From Inia geoffrensis (lineage: Eukaryota; Chordata; Mammalia; Artiodactyla; Iniidae): 64,000 bases of DNA. Shown piece after piece: positions 11,341 to 22,779 of the stretch. Under the pieces are notes generated by a model. It ran no database searches and was not told the origin of the DNA. It saw only the letters and a list, made by a program, of their open reading frames with translations. How positions within the stretch are numbered: the first letter of the stretch is position 1; every line of letters starts with the position of its first letter. The stretch is from the NCBI GenBank assembly GCA_036417435.1, contig CM070913.1:22784680-22848679 (forward strand), written 5' to 3'. Position numbers and translations under genes: made by a program.

Positions 11341-13481
11341 TGAAAAGTGTGCAGAAACAATCACTGAATACAGTTCTCAACCATAGTTTTGAAACCCACA
11401 CACCACAAAATCATTGGATGCTCTGATTTCTGAAGCTACTAGAACTTTGGTACAACAAAATACTGACCTAACAGTGTATGTCAGGCACCACAGTCTATTC
11501 AGGGTCACAGAGAATAAAAACTCCATGTTTAAGGTTTTAATTTACATTCATGGCACTAGACAAAACAGAGATCTGAGTAAATGACAGACAGAACAATCGA
11601 ACGTGCTTAGCCTAAAAATGAGGATAATATCACTTAAATGTAGACCATTGGGGTACAGTGCAGCACTTCAGTATTATGCCAGAACGTTGTCTACTCTTAA
11701 CACATTAAGTGTGATAACTTATTTTCCTCAAATAATTTCAGATACAGTCAGTATCTTTTATAAGGCTGTGGACACAGAAGCCCTATTTATACAAGGAGGA
11801 TTTTGGCCAGATTGTAATATACTATCTAGAATGTAATTGGATTCCTTGAAAGAAATACAAGATGACCTACAAAATGAAATAGAACTCATATTTTTTCAAT
11901 AACTTGAGATATATTAAACATTTTCAATCAAATACAATGACAGAGAGCCAACTATCCATCTCAAGTTTCCAATATCTCTACTAAAATTAGTGTTTTGTCC
12001 CTGCTATAACACTTGTGAAAGTATGGCTGTGAAAGTATGACTGTGATATTTTATTATTCTTAGCTTGGGTTAATAGTGTCCATTTATGAAATGGAACATA
12101 ATTTACAAACCAGTTTCTATATATGTTCTCCTTTGGGCCCGACATGAACCCTGTGAGGCATGTAGGATTTATAAGCCTCCTACTTGGAGAAGCCGTATTT
12201 AATGACATACCCATGGCCCCCAAATTGTTCCTTTTGGCCACTTTCCTTTCTATAATACTAGGCTTCCTCTCAAAGAACATTTGAAAAAATAACCTGGAGA
12301 AGAGTAAGGATAAGCATATGTTATTACTTTGCTAGGGACAGATACTATTTTGATGTGCCAACAGACATAAGGACAACAGCCATTGGTTAAATAAGGGATC
12401 CATTAGGTTAAGAACAGACATGCGGCTCCTACAGAACTTGGTAATGACTAAGTCGACTGAGGGATAATAGCCATGGCTTCCACGACCAGTTGGAAAGAAA
12501 ATGAACTTGGAAACAGATTTAAATAACTCAATTCAAAGACAATTTCTTTGTACTCTTTTTCTTCAAAAGATAACACCTTTTTAAATAACCCCATTATTTT
12601 GGTACTCATGGTTTTGTTTGTTTGCTTGTTATTCTCTCTAAATATGAATTTAGAAAATATCTCAATCATAGGCTGTTGGTAAAAAGAGCTCTGCAGAAAG
12701 GCATCTTTGTGATGCTACTTCTTAAAAAATTAAAGTGCAATTTATGAGAAAATTTGATTCAGATAGAGTAAATGTTTCTAATTTTCCCAAATTTTGATGC
12801 CAATCATGAAATATTTAGTGTTTAAATATTTTTATTAGCTTAGTTCTATGGGCATAAACCTCTAGTTGGTAGATAAAAATAATGGCTAAATATTTGCCGT
12901 AGATCTGGTTACAAACAACTTTCTGTCAGCCTTTTTTTTTTTCCCGCCTAAAACTCAACCTTGTTAAGTATGATCTTCTCCATGTTCTGCCATAGTTAGA
13001 AACTCTATTTAGACAACTTTAATCTCTATAGTTCTTGCTCAACAATGTCAACGTGGTTGAGTCTCTACCCAAGAGCTCCAAGGCAATAAGTTTATAAAAT
13101 TCCCTATTCAGGTAACAATGTTTTATTTTTATCAGTTCTACTTTATGAGACAAGTATCTCCATAGATTTATAAAGCATTGAGACAACACTCATCTCAGAG
13201 AATACTCTCTATCTACTTTCCATATTTAAGAGCTCAGCACTCTCCCCAGAAATAAACTTATACCACTTTGGTCAAAGATCAAGAAGAAAATACAGCTTTT
13301 GGTGAATTCTTAGACAAGCTTTTCAAATACAGACAGTATCTTGGAATCTTTAAAAATGATAAAGCTTTCCCTAAAATATTCAAATACACTAGGCTTCTTT
13401 TAATGCTTTCAAGCTTGTGAGTAGAAGGTGAAAGACAACTTTTCTATCACTTTGGCTAATGTAGCTCCCAGCTCTTCCTTT

Positions 13482-13650
13482 TTTTTTTTCCTTTGGGCCT
13501 CTCACCAGGCTCCAGACGTGCAGGCTCAGCGGCCATGGCCCCATGGTCCCAGCCGCTCCGCGGCACGTGGGATCCTCCTGCATCAGGCCACGAACCCGTG
13601 TCCCCTGCATTGGCAGGCAGACTCCCAACCACTGCGCCACCAGGGAAGCC
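13482..13650 (-). mobile_element. CHR SINE, short form, internally deleted
   Basis: Minus-strand copy between direct repeats CCCAGCTCTTCCTTT (13467-13481 and 13651-13665). It lacks about 30 bp between 'gggcctctcac' and 'caggctccagac' compared with the other copies. It lies in the probable RAB27B 3' UTR in the sense orientation. Confidence 0.95.
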
Positions 13651-14817
13651 CCCAGCTCTTCCTTTTAAAGAGTTATTAAGAATCTTAGGACACCAGAAAC
13701 TTCAATATTATCTCTTTACAATTAGAATTTTAATCTCAAAAATTCCTTATGGATGAGGATTCTCCCTCAAATATTTAGTTCCGGGTTATATACTACACCT
13801 AGTTATACACTGTATCTCTTTACACATATTGCTTCTCCTTCTAACCGATGCACCCACTCCATTGGTGGGATTGTATATGAGCTTCATCAAATTTGTTGAT
13901 TCCCAGTGGACAAAATTTACACTTTAAAGAATATTTCAGCTGTTATTAAACTATCTTTTAATGTAGTGAGTCGTCCTCTATGGTCAAGTTTCTCTCTCTT
14001 ATAAAGAAGACAAGAAACGCCTGATAAAAACTCTTGCCCGTTCCTCCTATCTGTACAGATTGGCAGAGAATAACATACTAGAGGCATAACAAAGACACCC
14101 ACTGACACATAGAATGTCCCATCTGGTTAAAAACAACAGGTAAAATATTTATTTTAGGAAACGCTGGTTTCAAATTTTTTGCAGTGTGCTAGCTGATAAT
14201 ATGGAAATGATAGCAACTCGGCTGGAGTGGGACTGGCCAGAGTTCTGAAATTCTTATGTAGAGACCCACAAGCTCAATTCCCATCATTTAGCATTTTTTT
14301 TTCTGCCAATTTGTGACTTGTTACCCTCATCACACCAAGACAAACATGTTCTCTCAACTATATTTGATACATTTTTCAAAGGACTTTTTTTTTTTACATT
14401 AAAAGGTAACCTTGTACCTAATCACAGAGTCTCAAATAATGGCCACTCCCCAAAAAGTGACCAGGAGATGGTGGTAATAATCTCCAGATTTGAATAAGAT
14501 TCTTATACCCTTTGCTGAAAACCTCAGAATACCTTTAGCTGCACTAGTGTCTCTGTGAGGCCTTCCTACAACATGGTATTATAGGAAAAAAGCTATGGGG
14601 CTGGAGACAAATCTGGTCAAGGGGGTCTCCGAGGCACTGTGTTAGAGCAATGTAAACATTAAACCAGTGTAAACACTTCCAAAATGGTTTCTATATCAGA
14701 AAGGAACTTCATGCACATTTTAAATAATTCTCCAAAATAGGATATGGTTAACTAAAGCACTTGGGACAAAATAAGTAATACATATTGCTGTGTATTAAAG
14801 GGTCTATGCAATTCTTT

Positions 14818-15025
14818 TTTTTTTTTTTTTTTTTGCGGTACGCGGGCCTCTCACTGCTGTGGCCTCTCCTGTTGCGGAGCACAGTCTCCGGACGCGCAGG
14901 CTCAGTGGCCATGGCTCACGGGCCCAGCCGCTCCGTGGCATGTGGGATCTTCCTGGTCTGGGGCACGAACCCGTGTCCCCTGCATCGGCAGGTGGGCTCT
15001 CAACCACTGCGCCACCAGGGAAGCC
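14818..15025 (-). mobile_element. CHR SINE, short form
   Basis: Poly(T), 'gcggtacgcgggcctctc', ending 'ccaccagggaagcc', flanked by CTATGCAATTCTTT at 14804-14817 and 15026-15039. It is sense relative to RAB27B and lies in the probable 3' UTR. Confidence 0.97.
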
Positions 15026-17681
15026 CTATGCAATTCTTTAAAAGCAGTCTGTATACTTCGTGACCCCAAGTCAATTTGAAATTGTACAATGAATTATACA
15101 GAATAATTAATTCTGAAATAATGAAAGAGTAATGGTTACTAGTAATGATTACATAGACTTCAGGGTCTTACATCAAACTTGACAGAGAAAACATTTTTTT
15201 TAGATTAAGTGTTTATTTATAAGTAGAATACTATTTTAAATTAATTTTCTTGTCTGTTTTAAATTTCATTCCTCTGGAGATTACCCAATAATTGTTATTT
15301 TATAGGAATCGTTCTTTAATTCTAAGCATCATTACACTCTGCTTCATGCTATGGCTATCAAATAATGATCTTAAAATAGACCCTGAATAAAGGTTTGTTA
15401 AATAACTGACAGTGACAGAATCTTGGATAAGTAAATCAATCATGTAACTGGAAAATAAATAGAAACAAAAAAGCATATCAAAAATAAAATGCTTTTTGGA
15501 TTTTAGAAAGGCTAAGTGTTCCCTGTTGTGGAAATGCAGGGGGCATCATAATTTGAATTCAAAGGAGAAATCGACCTAATGACCGAAAAGTTCACCAAAT
15601 TTTGCCACACCAATGGTTACATTGTTTTTGCTCATATTCGTTTCAGAAGAAACATCTTTGACGATAGCTAATAGCTTTCTATCCTCCTGGCACAGGCACT
15701 GAGGTCATGAATAGCATCATAGAGAAAAGCATCCTGGGAGCGAATACCCACTCATGACAAACCTTAGAAGTTGGCACTGTGCTGCAGAAATCAGAGGACC
15801 TGGGCAGCTGACAGTGAGAATTTGTTAATCTGTTAAGGACTAACTCCATTAAAGCTTCCAAATTACCTGGATTCATGGCACATTTCTGGGTCTTGTAACT
15901 AGACAGTCCCTTGGATCTGTGTTCCTAAAACTGATTGACACCCAGTGGAGGTTGGCAGACGGAGATTAAAGGTGGGGGACTGGGATTTACAGATTCCTAT
16001 GTTTGTAACTTAACAAAAAATATACAGAGAGTCTAGAAAAGTGAAGTTTAATTGGCAAATTTTTCTACAAAGAGGAACTATCCTGTAGAAAAATCATACA
16101 TTCACAATAAAAAGAGAAAACCTAAAGTATGATGACTTTGTTATTGACAAAATTGACTGAAATACATAAATAATAGTAAAAGGAGTGGCTTATGTTTACC
16201 AGAAACTAGATCAAAAGCCAATGTTTAGATGCAATAATAATAGGCCAATGGAAAATACCCTTGTGATCATTTTTAGAAAGAAAAGACAGCATTATGTGAA
16301 AAATAAAGCCATTAACAAAATTTTTGCTTAGATAAGATACAGCTCCATCTCTGCCAACCCCCCAATACAGTTCAAGCATAGGTGTTCTGCCTTAGGCAAA
16401 ATAAAAACAGATGCGAAATACACTGTAATATGGCATGATGTATCATCAATTTTTATGTGATAAATGACATGAAAATTCAGAGTGACCATAAAATCGATCC
16501 ATCATTATTCTGAAGGTGTTGATCTACAAAGTGACATCCCTCTATTTTTACAATTGATTCAAAGCCAGGGGTGGGTGTGGGTTGGAGGAGAGTAATGTGA
16601 TTTAGAGTTTCCAGTGCTTTGTAAATCAGAAAGAAACCTAGAATTAATAGTCACTTTTTATTTCATATCACCAACATATTTTATCTAAAAAAATTAAGGC
16701 TAAATAGTTTTTCTTGAGTGCATAAAGAGATAGTTAAAAAACAGCAATCTTTAATTTCTCATTGTGACTTTTTATCATGATTGCTAAGAAATATGAAGCT
16801 GAACACTACACCAATTTCTAAAATTTTGTTGGAAATGCAAACCTCTGGAGACTCTCTTAATCCCAACTGATAATGTCAGCTTCTAATTGGCTTGAGTGAA
16901 ATTTGGCTAAGTATCTCTCCCAGACATCTGTAACAGATACATTTAATTTCAGTTGCCCAAATGCCATGTTCCCATACCTTCATTTTTCTCCCTGGGCATT
17001 TCTCTTGTCCTCTGTCATTCACAGTCCTATTCTTGTCCATCTGCCATTTATTAAGAATATACAAATGGCATTATTACACAGTCTCCTACATTTTCTCAGA
17101 AGTCTGACGTTCATTCTCTCGTAAGGTAGTCATTCTAGCACAGCTTATAGGATGTACATGGTAATGTCACCCTTAATGAACCACTTAGAATTCTTTTTTG
17201 TGTATATGCATTTTTAGCTAATGTTTCCCCCAATGCAAACCTATAAAAGTACAAGTCAGATTCTATATAAGAAGTAAATCCAACCATTTAAAAAAGTCAT
17301 CTTTCTGTGTTATCCCTTTAGAAGCTTATTCTTGTCCCCAATGTGACAAGGTACCTTTGGTTTTGATTGAAAACTCCCTGATATTTCTTCCTGTATACTC
17401 TCTTATATACTCATCTTCTCTATAAGGAAAACAAATTGAGCATCCAAGACGGTATGATGACAATGGAAAATCTTTGATCTTGTTTGGCGGGGCCTCAGGG
17501 ACATCTGGTCAACTCTTTTGAACACTGTTGACTACTCTGACTTCTTAAAATAGATTTTCTGGCAGAAAAAGAAAGACATGCCATTATGCATGGTCTACTC
17601 AACAACAATTTTGTGGTTTGTCACTCTTTTTGGAAGTGATGCTTGCGTGGGGCTCTGGGTGATCAGTTCGTAGGGTAAAGT

Positions 17682-17871
17682 TTAGCAGGCACACTTCTTC
17701 TCTGCTGGTTTGTCCCCATCCAGCTTCCCAGAACTACCACCATTGATAGTGTCGGGGACTTGGGTCTTCTCAACACACTGTTCCATTCGTTTCATTATTA
17801 AGTCCAGAAGGGTTTCCACAGCCTTTTCCACATTCTGGCCAGTCGCTGCACTTGTTTCAAAATATGGTATG
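17682..17871 (-). CDS. RAB27B: RAB27B last coding exon (G5 motif, hypervariable tail, CXC)
   Basis: Encodes residues 156 (last base of the codon) to 218 and the stop TAA (17682-17684). It begins after acceptor 'cttccatgctag'. It carries the G5 guanine-base motif ETSAA (161-165), Cys188 (equivalent to a conserved cysteine of the RAB27 subfamily), the hypervariable tail, and the terminal Cys-Ala-Cys (216-218), the double geranylgeranylation site that anchors the protein in vesicle membranes. The length to the stop is exactly that of the mammalian protein. The 156th codon, split by the intron, reads AGC (Ser), where I expect Gly; see findings. Confidence 0.97.
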
Positions 17872-18976
17872 CTAGCATGGAAGAGATGACAAATATTTTT
17901 GAGAGGAAGGAACCAGAAAAGATACAACAAGATGTGCCAATGAGTCACACATGCAAAAACATGGCTGGCTGAGAGATTGTGAAATAATCACGATTTTGCT
18001 GGCTGAGTTGGAAAACATCCTTGTTTTTCCTCAGTGAGTGAAAGCTGGTGGGTTTCTTTTTAGTATGGGTGTAACAAGTTTTATGGGCAAGGAAACTGAT
18101 ACAGGAGGTAATCAGGGACTTGAAGCCAAAGCATCATCACTGATTCTTAAAAATTAAGAGGGTAAAAATGCCTAAACTAGTGATCAATATTACCATTAAA
18201 ACTATTACTTGCCTCCAATCCATTATCTAGAGGTCTGATTTAGAATTTAAGCAGGCACTGTATAGGGTATTTATGTGAATACAGTCTATATTTATTTGGA
18301 ATCCAAAGTTTCAAAAAGACATGGACATGTATAAAGCTCTCAAGGAGAATCCTTCAGTAAAAAATGGACAGATTTGGCAAAGATGTTTCTACATTGGAAA
18401 AAGAATGACAATTTCTGCCTTGGGAGTCAATTTACAATTCCATGGAATATTTAAAAAATTTTAAAAGCTGCCATTTAAGCTCAGCTAGGATAATGACTGC
18501 AATATTATGTCCAGGTCAGGTATTATTCCTTAAGAGTTTTGTAGTTATTGATTGAGAGGCAGTAGAGTACAGTGTTGAAAAGCATGGACTCTGATCTCAG
18601 TCTGCCTGGGTTGAATTCTAGCTCTACTACTTACTATCTATGTGGCCTTCCATCAGTTACTCAATCTCTCTGTGTCTCAATTACTCATACATAAAATGGG
18701 ATAACTCTAGATTTCCTATATGTGATTATGAGGGGTTAGGTGAGTTAAAGCCTAGGAACAGTTGCTAGCACATAATAAGCATTCAGTAAATGTTAGCTGC
18801 TATTATTATGAAATAGTTCATTAAAAACATCACATATATTCCCTCTGGAAGATCTTTTCCATTCATGCGATATTCCTGAATCAAAGGTATCCCTTCTAAT
18901 ATCAATCTTGTGACCCTAGCCCATTATTAAGCAGCAGTGTGCAAGTTTAGAGGACATCTCCACATGACTGACTTAC
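17872..18976 (-). other. RAB27B: RAB27B intron before the last coding exon
   Basis: A 1,105-bp intron from donor 'gtaagtcag' (minus strand from 18976) to the acceptor ending at 17872. It contains one MIR element. No additional exon is seen. Confidence 0.9.
18565..18812 (+). repeat. MIR SINE
   Basis: A nearly full-length MIR: 'aaaagcatggactctgatct', 'gcctgggttgaattctagct', 'gtctcaattactcatacat', 'aaaatgggataact', and the 3' end 'cacataataagcattcag'. It lies antisense in the RAB27B intron. Confidence 0.85.
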
Positions 18977-19100
18977 CTGTATTTGGCAGCCAGGTCCCGG
19001 GCTTGCCGTTCGTTGACTTCTCTCTGGTCTGGCAGGTCTGCCTTGTTGCCAATTAATACTATATCTGGATTTTCACAATAAGCATTTGCTTGCAGTTGGC
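18977..19100 (-). CDS. RAB27B: RAB27B coding exon 4 (G4 motif NKAD)
   Basis: 124 nt encoding the end of Ser115 through residue 155 plus two bases of codon 156. It starts after acceptor 'tctttccaag' and ends at 'aaatacag|gtaagt'. It carries Cys123 and the guanine-specificity motif Asn133-Lys-Ala-Asp136 (Asn133 is the residue mutated in known dominant-negative forms of this family). The last residues read LAAKY, where I recall LADKY in human. The donor is a perfect match to the U1 consensus CAG|GTAAGT. Confidence 0.97.
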
Positions 19101-19194
19101 CTTGGAAAGAAAACAGATGGAACCAGCAAGTTAGTTATAAACAAGTGATGTCAAATGACTGCTCATACTTCAGAGTCCTAATCTAATTGTTCAT

Positions 19195-19355
19195 CTGCAG
19201 CTTGGCTGCTTACGAGTTATGTTATACTAGCCAAGTTGCTTAACTCTTCCCAGCCACAGTTTCCTCATCTAGAAAATGGAGATAATTCCTCACAGGTTGC
19301 AGGTTGTGAAGATTAATAAGAGTGTATATGAAGCACTTGTATGAATACCTATCAG
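19195..19355 (+). repeat. MIR SINE fragment
   Basis: Shows 'aagttgcttaactcttccca', 'gtttcctcatctagaaaat' and 'ggagataattcctcac', typical of a MIR core and 3' part. Confidence 0.75.
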
Positions 19356-19623
19356 TGCTCCTCTATATCTGGGGAAATGCCCTTTGAGATGAACATACTG
19401 TTTTTCATTCCATTTGTTCTTCAAATATAAGTGGAGATAATAGAACGTGATCTTAAAGTACATAAGTTTGCTCTTTCCTTTAGGAGGCTGCTACATTCCC
19501 TTTCCTGAAGTTCAAGGTGATGATCCATAAGAGCAGAACATTTTTGAACCACCACAAATTCATGTAGAAACAATATTAAGACAGGTCACTTGTTTTTCTC
19601 TTTTCTCCAGGAGACACTGTTTA

Positions 19624-19712
19624 AAAGAGAAGGGGGGTGGGGGGAGGAGGAGGAGAGAAGAAGAAGGAGGAGAAGAAGAAGGAAGGGAGGCAGGGAGGGA
19701 GGGAGGAAGGAA
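19624..19712 (+). repeat. Purine-only simple repeat (GGA/GAA-rich)
   Basis: About 90 nt almost purely of A and G on the + strand ('aggaggaggagagaagaaga' style), with one T and one C. On the transcribed RAB27B strand it is a polypyrimidine tract within an intron. Confidence 0.9.
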
Positions 19713-20239
19713 ACGATAAAAAAACTTGTCAATCTATGTTTTCAAGGTTACGGGACTATTTTACGGTCTACCTCAAGGCAAGCTATGTGCAACCTTGCTG
19801 AGGTCAGAGGAAGAAGACAAAGGCTTACTCTATAACACCAATTATTTGGATGTTAGAAATTAAAGCCTTATTAGATATGGCAATTAATTATCTTAAATCC
19901 CAACTGTATTGTTCTGGAAATTTTAGTAATAAGGGAGCACCTCATCTACCTTGAAAAATGATGAACGAAACAGTCTCTGAAAGAATTGAATAATCTTACT
20001 ATCTCCTTATCTCCCCAGAATCTAATAATAACACCAAAATTTGGATAAAGAAATGTAATAGCAAAAGAAAACGGAGACAGATCCTAGGATAAACACTCAT
20101 TTGGAGAAGCAGCTAAGTCAGAATTTGTTGGTATTTTTCCCCACTGTTAGTGAACTTACATTTAAAGCATTTATATATAATATTAATTATATATAATATG
20201 TAATAATAAGATATGTATATATTTGAGAATCTACACAGC

Positions 20240-20800
20240 CAGACACTCAGCCAGGTGATCTGGGGTATTGCAATGGAACAAAGCAGACCAAGTCTGCACC
20301 TTTATAGAGCTTACATTCTAGTGACAGAAAGAGCCAAAACCACAAGTAAACAAAGAAATAATATAATATAATAAATATAATATAATATAATATAATATAA
20401 TATAATATAATATAATATGTCAGGTGGTGGCAGTGACCAAATGAAATAGAAAGTGTATTGAGGGCATACAGAGTGATGAAGAGCACTGTTTAGATGGGGC
20501 TGTGTCAGGGAGAGTCTCTCCCAAGAGATAAATAAGGTTTGAACAAGAACTTAGAGATGAAAGAACTAACACACGCTATAAATGGGAAAAGAGAAATCAA
20601 TGCAGAGGCGAACAGAAATCAAAGTCCCCAAGGCAGGATTGTGTTTTTCAGGGGAGAGACCTTTAGCTGGAGGCCAGTGAGCTGCGGCAGAGTAAAAATG
20701 AATTAAAGAGGAATTCCAAGTGAGATGGGAAATCCCAAAAGGACTTCGAGCAGAGGAATAATATGATCTAGTCTTTTAAAAAATATTACTCTGGCCACAG
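20240..20800 (+). repeat. Ancient interspersed repeat with an ATAAT array inside
   Basis: Related in pattern to the element at 8300-8820: 'agagcttacattctagtgac', 'gtcaggtggtggcagtgacc', 'gtgagatgggaaatcccaa', 'gagcagaggaataatatgat'. A pentanucleotide (ATAAT) array of about 60 bp at 20358-20418 sits within it. Family not assigned. Confidence 0.5.
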
Positions 20801-21608
20801 ACAGCCCTGACAAATCTAGAAATGACAAGTAGCACCAGCCCCATGCGACTGCTGGTATGTCCCACTAGGACCAAAACTGGTATTTGTAATTTAAAACATG
20901 CACATGAAATACTGTCTTTAGTGCTACATCAGTTAAAAAATAAAGGAAAAGTCAAATACCACACTTCTGTGCTGACATATCAATCTGGCTTTAATAGCTG
21001 ATTAGGCTACTGTGAAATTTTATATTATGTTTAAATTGCCATGAAGGCTGGAGGTTTTTCTACATCAGTCTTCCTCACATTTGAACACTTTTCAAAAAAG
21101 AAGTAAAATTTCAACGTGAGCTTGTTGACTGACACACTACCGTATTTTCATGTGGCTGCTCTGCTCTGAAACAATTTCTCACCTAATTAACCCACTAGTT
21201 CATTAACACTTTAGTTAACCCACGTGCAAGGGCACACACCATAGGTACCAGTTGCCCCCTCAGAAAACGCTGCTGTTTTTCTGTGTCCCCACCAGGCTAG
21301 ATGGAGTAGATGTGACCACTCATTTAGTTTTAGGAAGTCCTTCAAGACTTACTGGATAAGTGGAATTAATGTCCTGTCAATTGCAACAATAAAGTCCTTA
21401 CATATAGGTGGTGATTCTTCTAAGGCATCCCAGGAAAACACAATTTTAAGCCACTCTGGATGAGCCACATAAAAGCCACTGCTTCGAAGGTGACACAGGA
21501 AACACTAAACCTGTGACTTTTTAGAGCTAATCTGTGGTCCCCAATCTGGTTTCATCTCGTGAGGCAGAGAAGCAACGTGGCCAACGGAAGTTACTCAGTC
21601 CCACTTAC

Positions 21609-21712
21609 TCATCCAGTTTCTGACATTTAAGAAGCTCTGTTGACTGGTGAGGTCAAACATTAATAGGAAACCCATGGCGTCTCTGAAAAACGCAGTGGTG
21701 AGGCTCCGGAAT
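21609..21712 (-). CDS. RAB27B: RAB27B coding exon 3 (switch II end and core)
   Basis: 104 nt. It completes Arg80 and encodes [20 protein letters not shown] onward to Met114 plus the first base of Ser115. Acceptor 'ctttttggcag', donor 'tggatga|gtaagt'. The segment holds the end of switch II and the hydrophobic core strand of the Rab fold. Sequence and phase match the mammalian RAB27B exon structure with no disruption. Confidence 0.97.
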
Positions 21713-22779
21713 CTGCCAAAAAGCACAGTAGATAGTTCTGAAAGTCAGTCCACATGCAAATTCTGATGACAATACAAACAACACTATTTCCCTTTCAGAT
21801 ATGAACTCTCCATGGCATCCCTCTGGATTATTCTGCCGAATGGGAGGAAAGACTGCTGAAGGGTCGGGGAGAACACCTGGTTGTAGATTTGTTTAAGATC
21901 GCGTCCCGGCTTTATGTTCCATAGCAGGTATGCGTGCAAGAGTTTGTAAACTTCAACCACACGCTCGCTTACACAGCCCCTTGGAATCTTTCTCTCATTG
22001 GCTCACGGGCATCTCATGGCCCACAATTAAAAGAGAAGCCACTTTAGAGTCGGGACGTTAACTTATACTTTTCAAATTTCTTGTCTGTGTCCAGAAGGAA
22101 GCTTGGCACACGGTAGCCTGAAAATGATTGCCTGTGATTACATGCGGAAAATCACAACTTGTTAGCAGCTGGAACTAGGGTTCTTTTGTAAGGAAGAACA
22201 TTGGTGAGAAAACTCTTTTATAAGCATTCTTTAGGGGTAAAACTGAGCTTACGGCTGGCATGCATGTCTCTTAAGGAGAAGGAAGATGGTGAAGAAAGGA
22301 AAAAGAGGATGTTGATTAGGGGAATGAGGGAAGGGCAGAGAGACTTGGTAGTTGAGGAGAGAAGGCAAGAAGTCTCATCTCTAATGGAGAATTCTGAAGA
22401 ATGCACTCCTTCACATGCGATGTAAAGACTTTCTCTTGTTCCAACCCCTTCTACCCCAACATCCTCAGGGAAGTTGAAGATGCTTTGAGATCCGCTCCAA
22501 TGTCAGCAATGGGCGAAACAAGAGATCACACATAAGGTCCAGAGAAGGTCTGGGTTATACTGATAAAGAAGTGAATTTGGCAACTGATTTTTAGAAAGGC
22601 ACGTGACTTTGACACAGAGGAGCGTATCACTTCCTATCCCAAATGTCCTCCTAAATTTGGATCTCCTATTTTGGCCTATTTGTAGATTCTTGGGTTTCCT
22701 CTGGGTTCTATTCTTGACCCCATCTTCCTCTACATATATTCACTGGTTAATCTCATTCACTTCCCTGGCTCAATTATCA

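Larger units (their letters stand above)
11317..17681 (-). other. RAB27B: Probable RAB27B 3' UTR
   Basis: The sequence downstream of the RAB27B stop on the gene's strand has no recognisable other gene. Human RAB27B transcripts carry a 3' UTR of roughly 6 kb (from memory). A minus-strand AATAAA at 11335-11340 sits at a matching distance, about 6.3 kb from the stop, followed by T-rich sequence, so cleavage near 11317 is plausible. Two CHR SINEs interrupt the region (13482-13650 and 14818-15025). Many other AATAAA-like hexamers occur, so shorter forms are possible. The extent is inferred. Confidence 0.45.
19101..21608 (-). other. RAB27B: RAB27B intron between coding exons 3 and 4
   Basis: A 2,508-bp intron. 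It holds a MIR at about 19195-19355, a purine-rich tract at 19624-19712, an AT-rich and ATAAT-repeat zone at about 20170-20420, and an ancient repeat at about 20240-20800. No further exon is seen. Confidence 0.9.
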
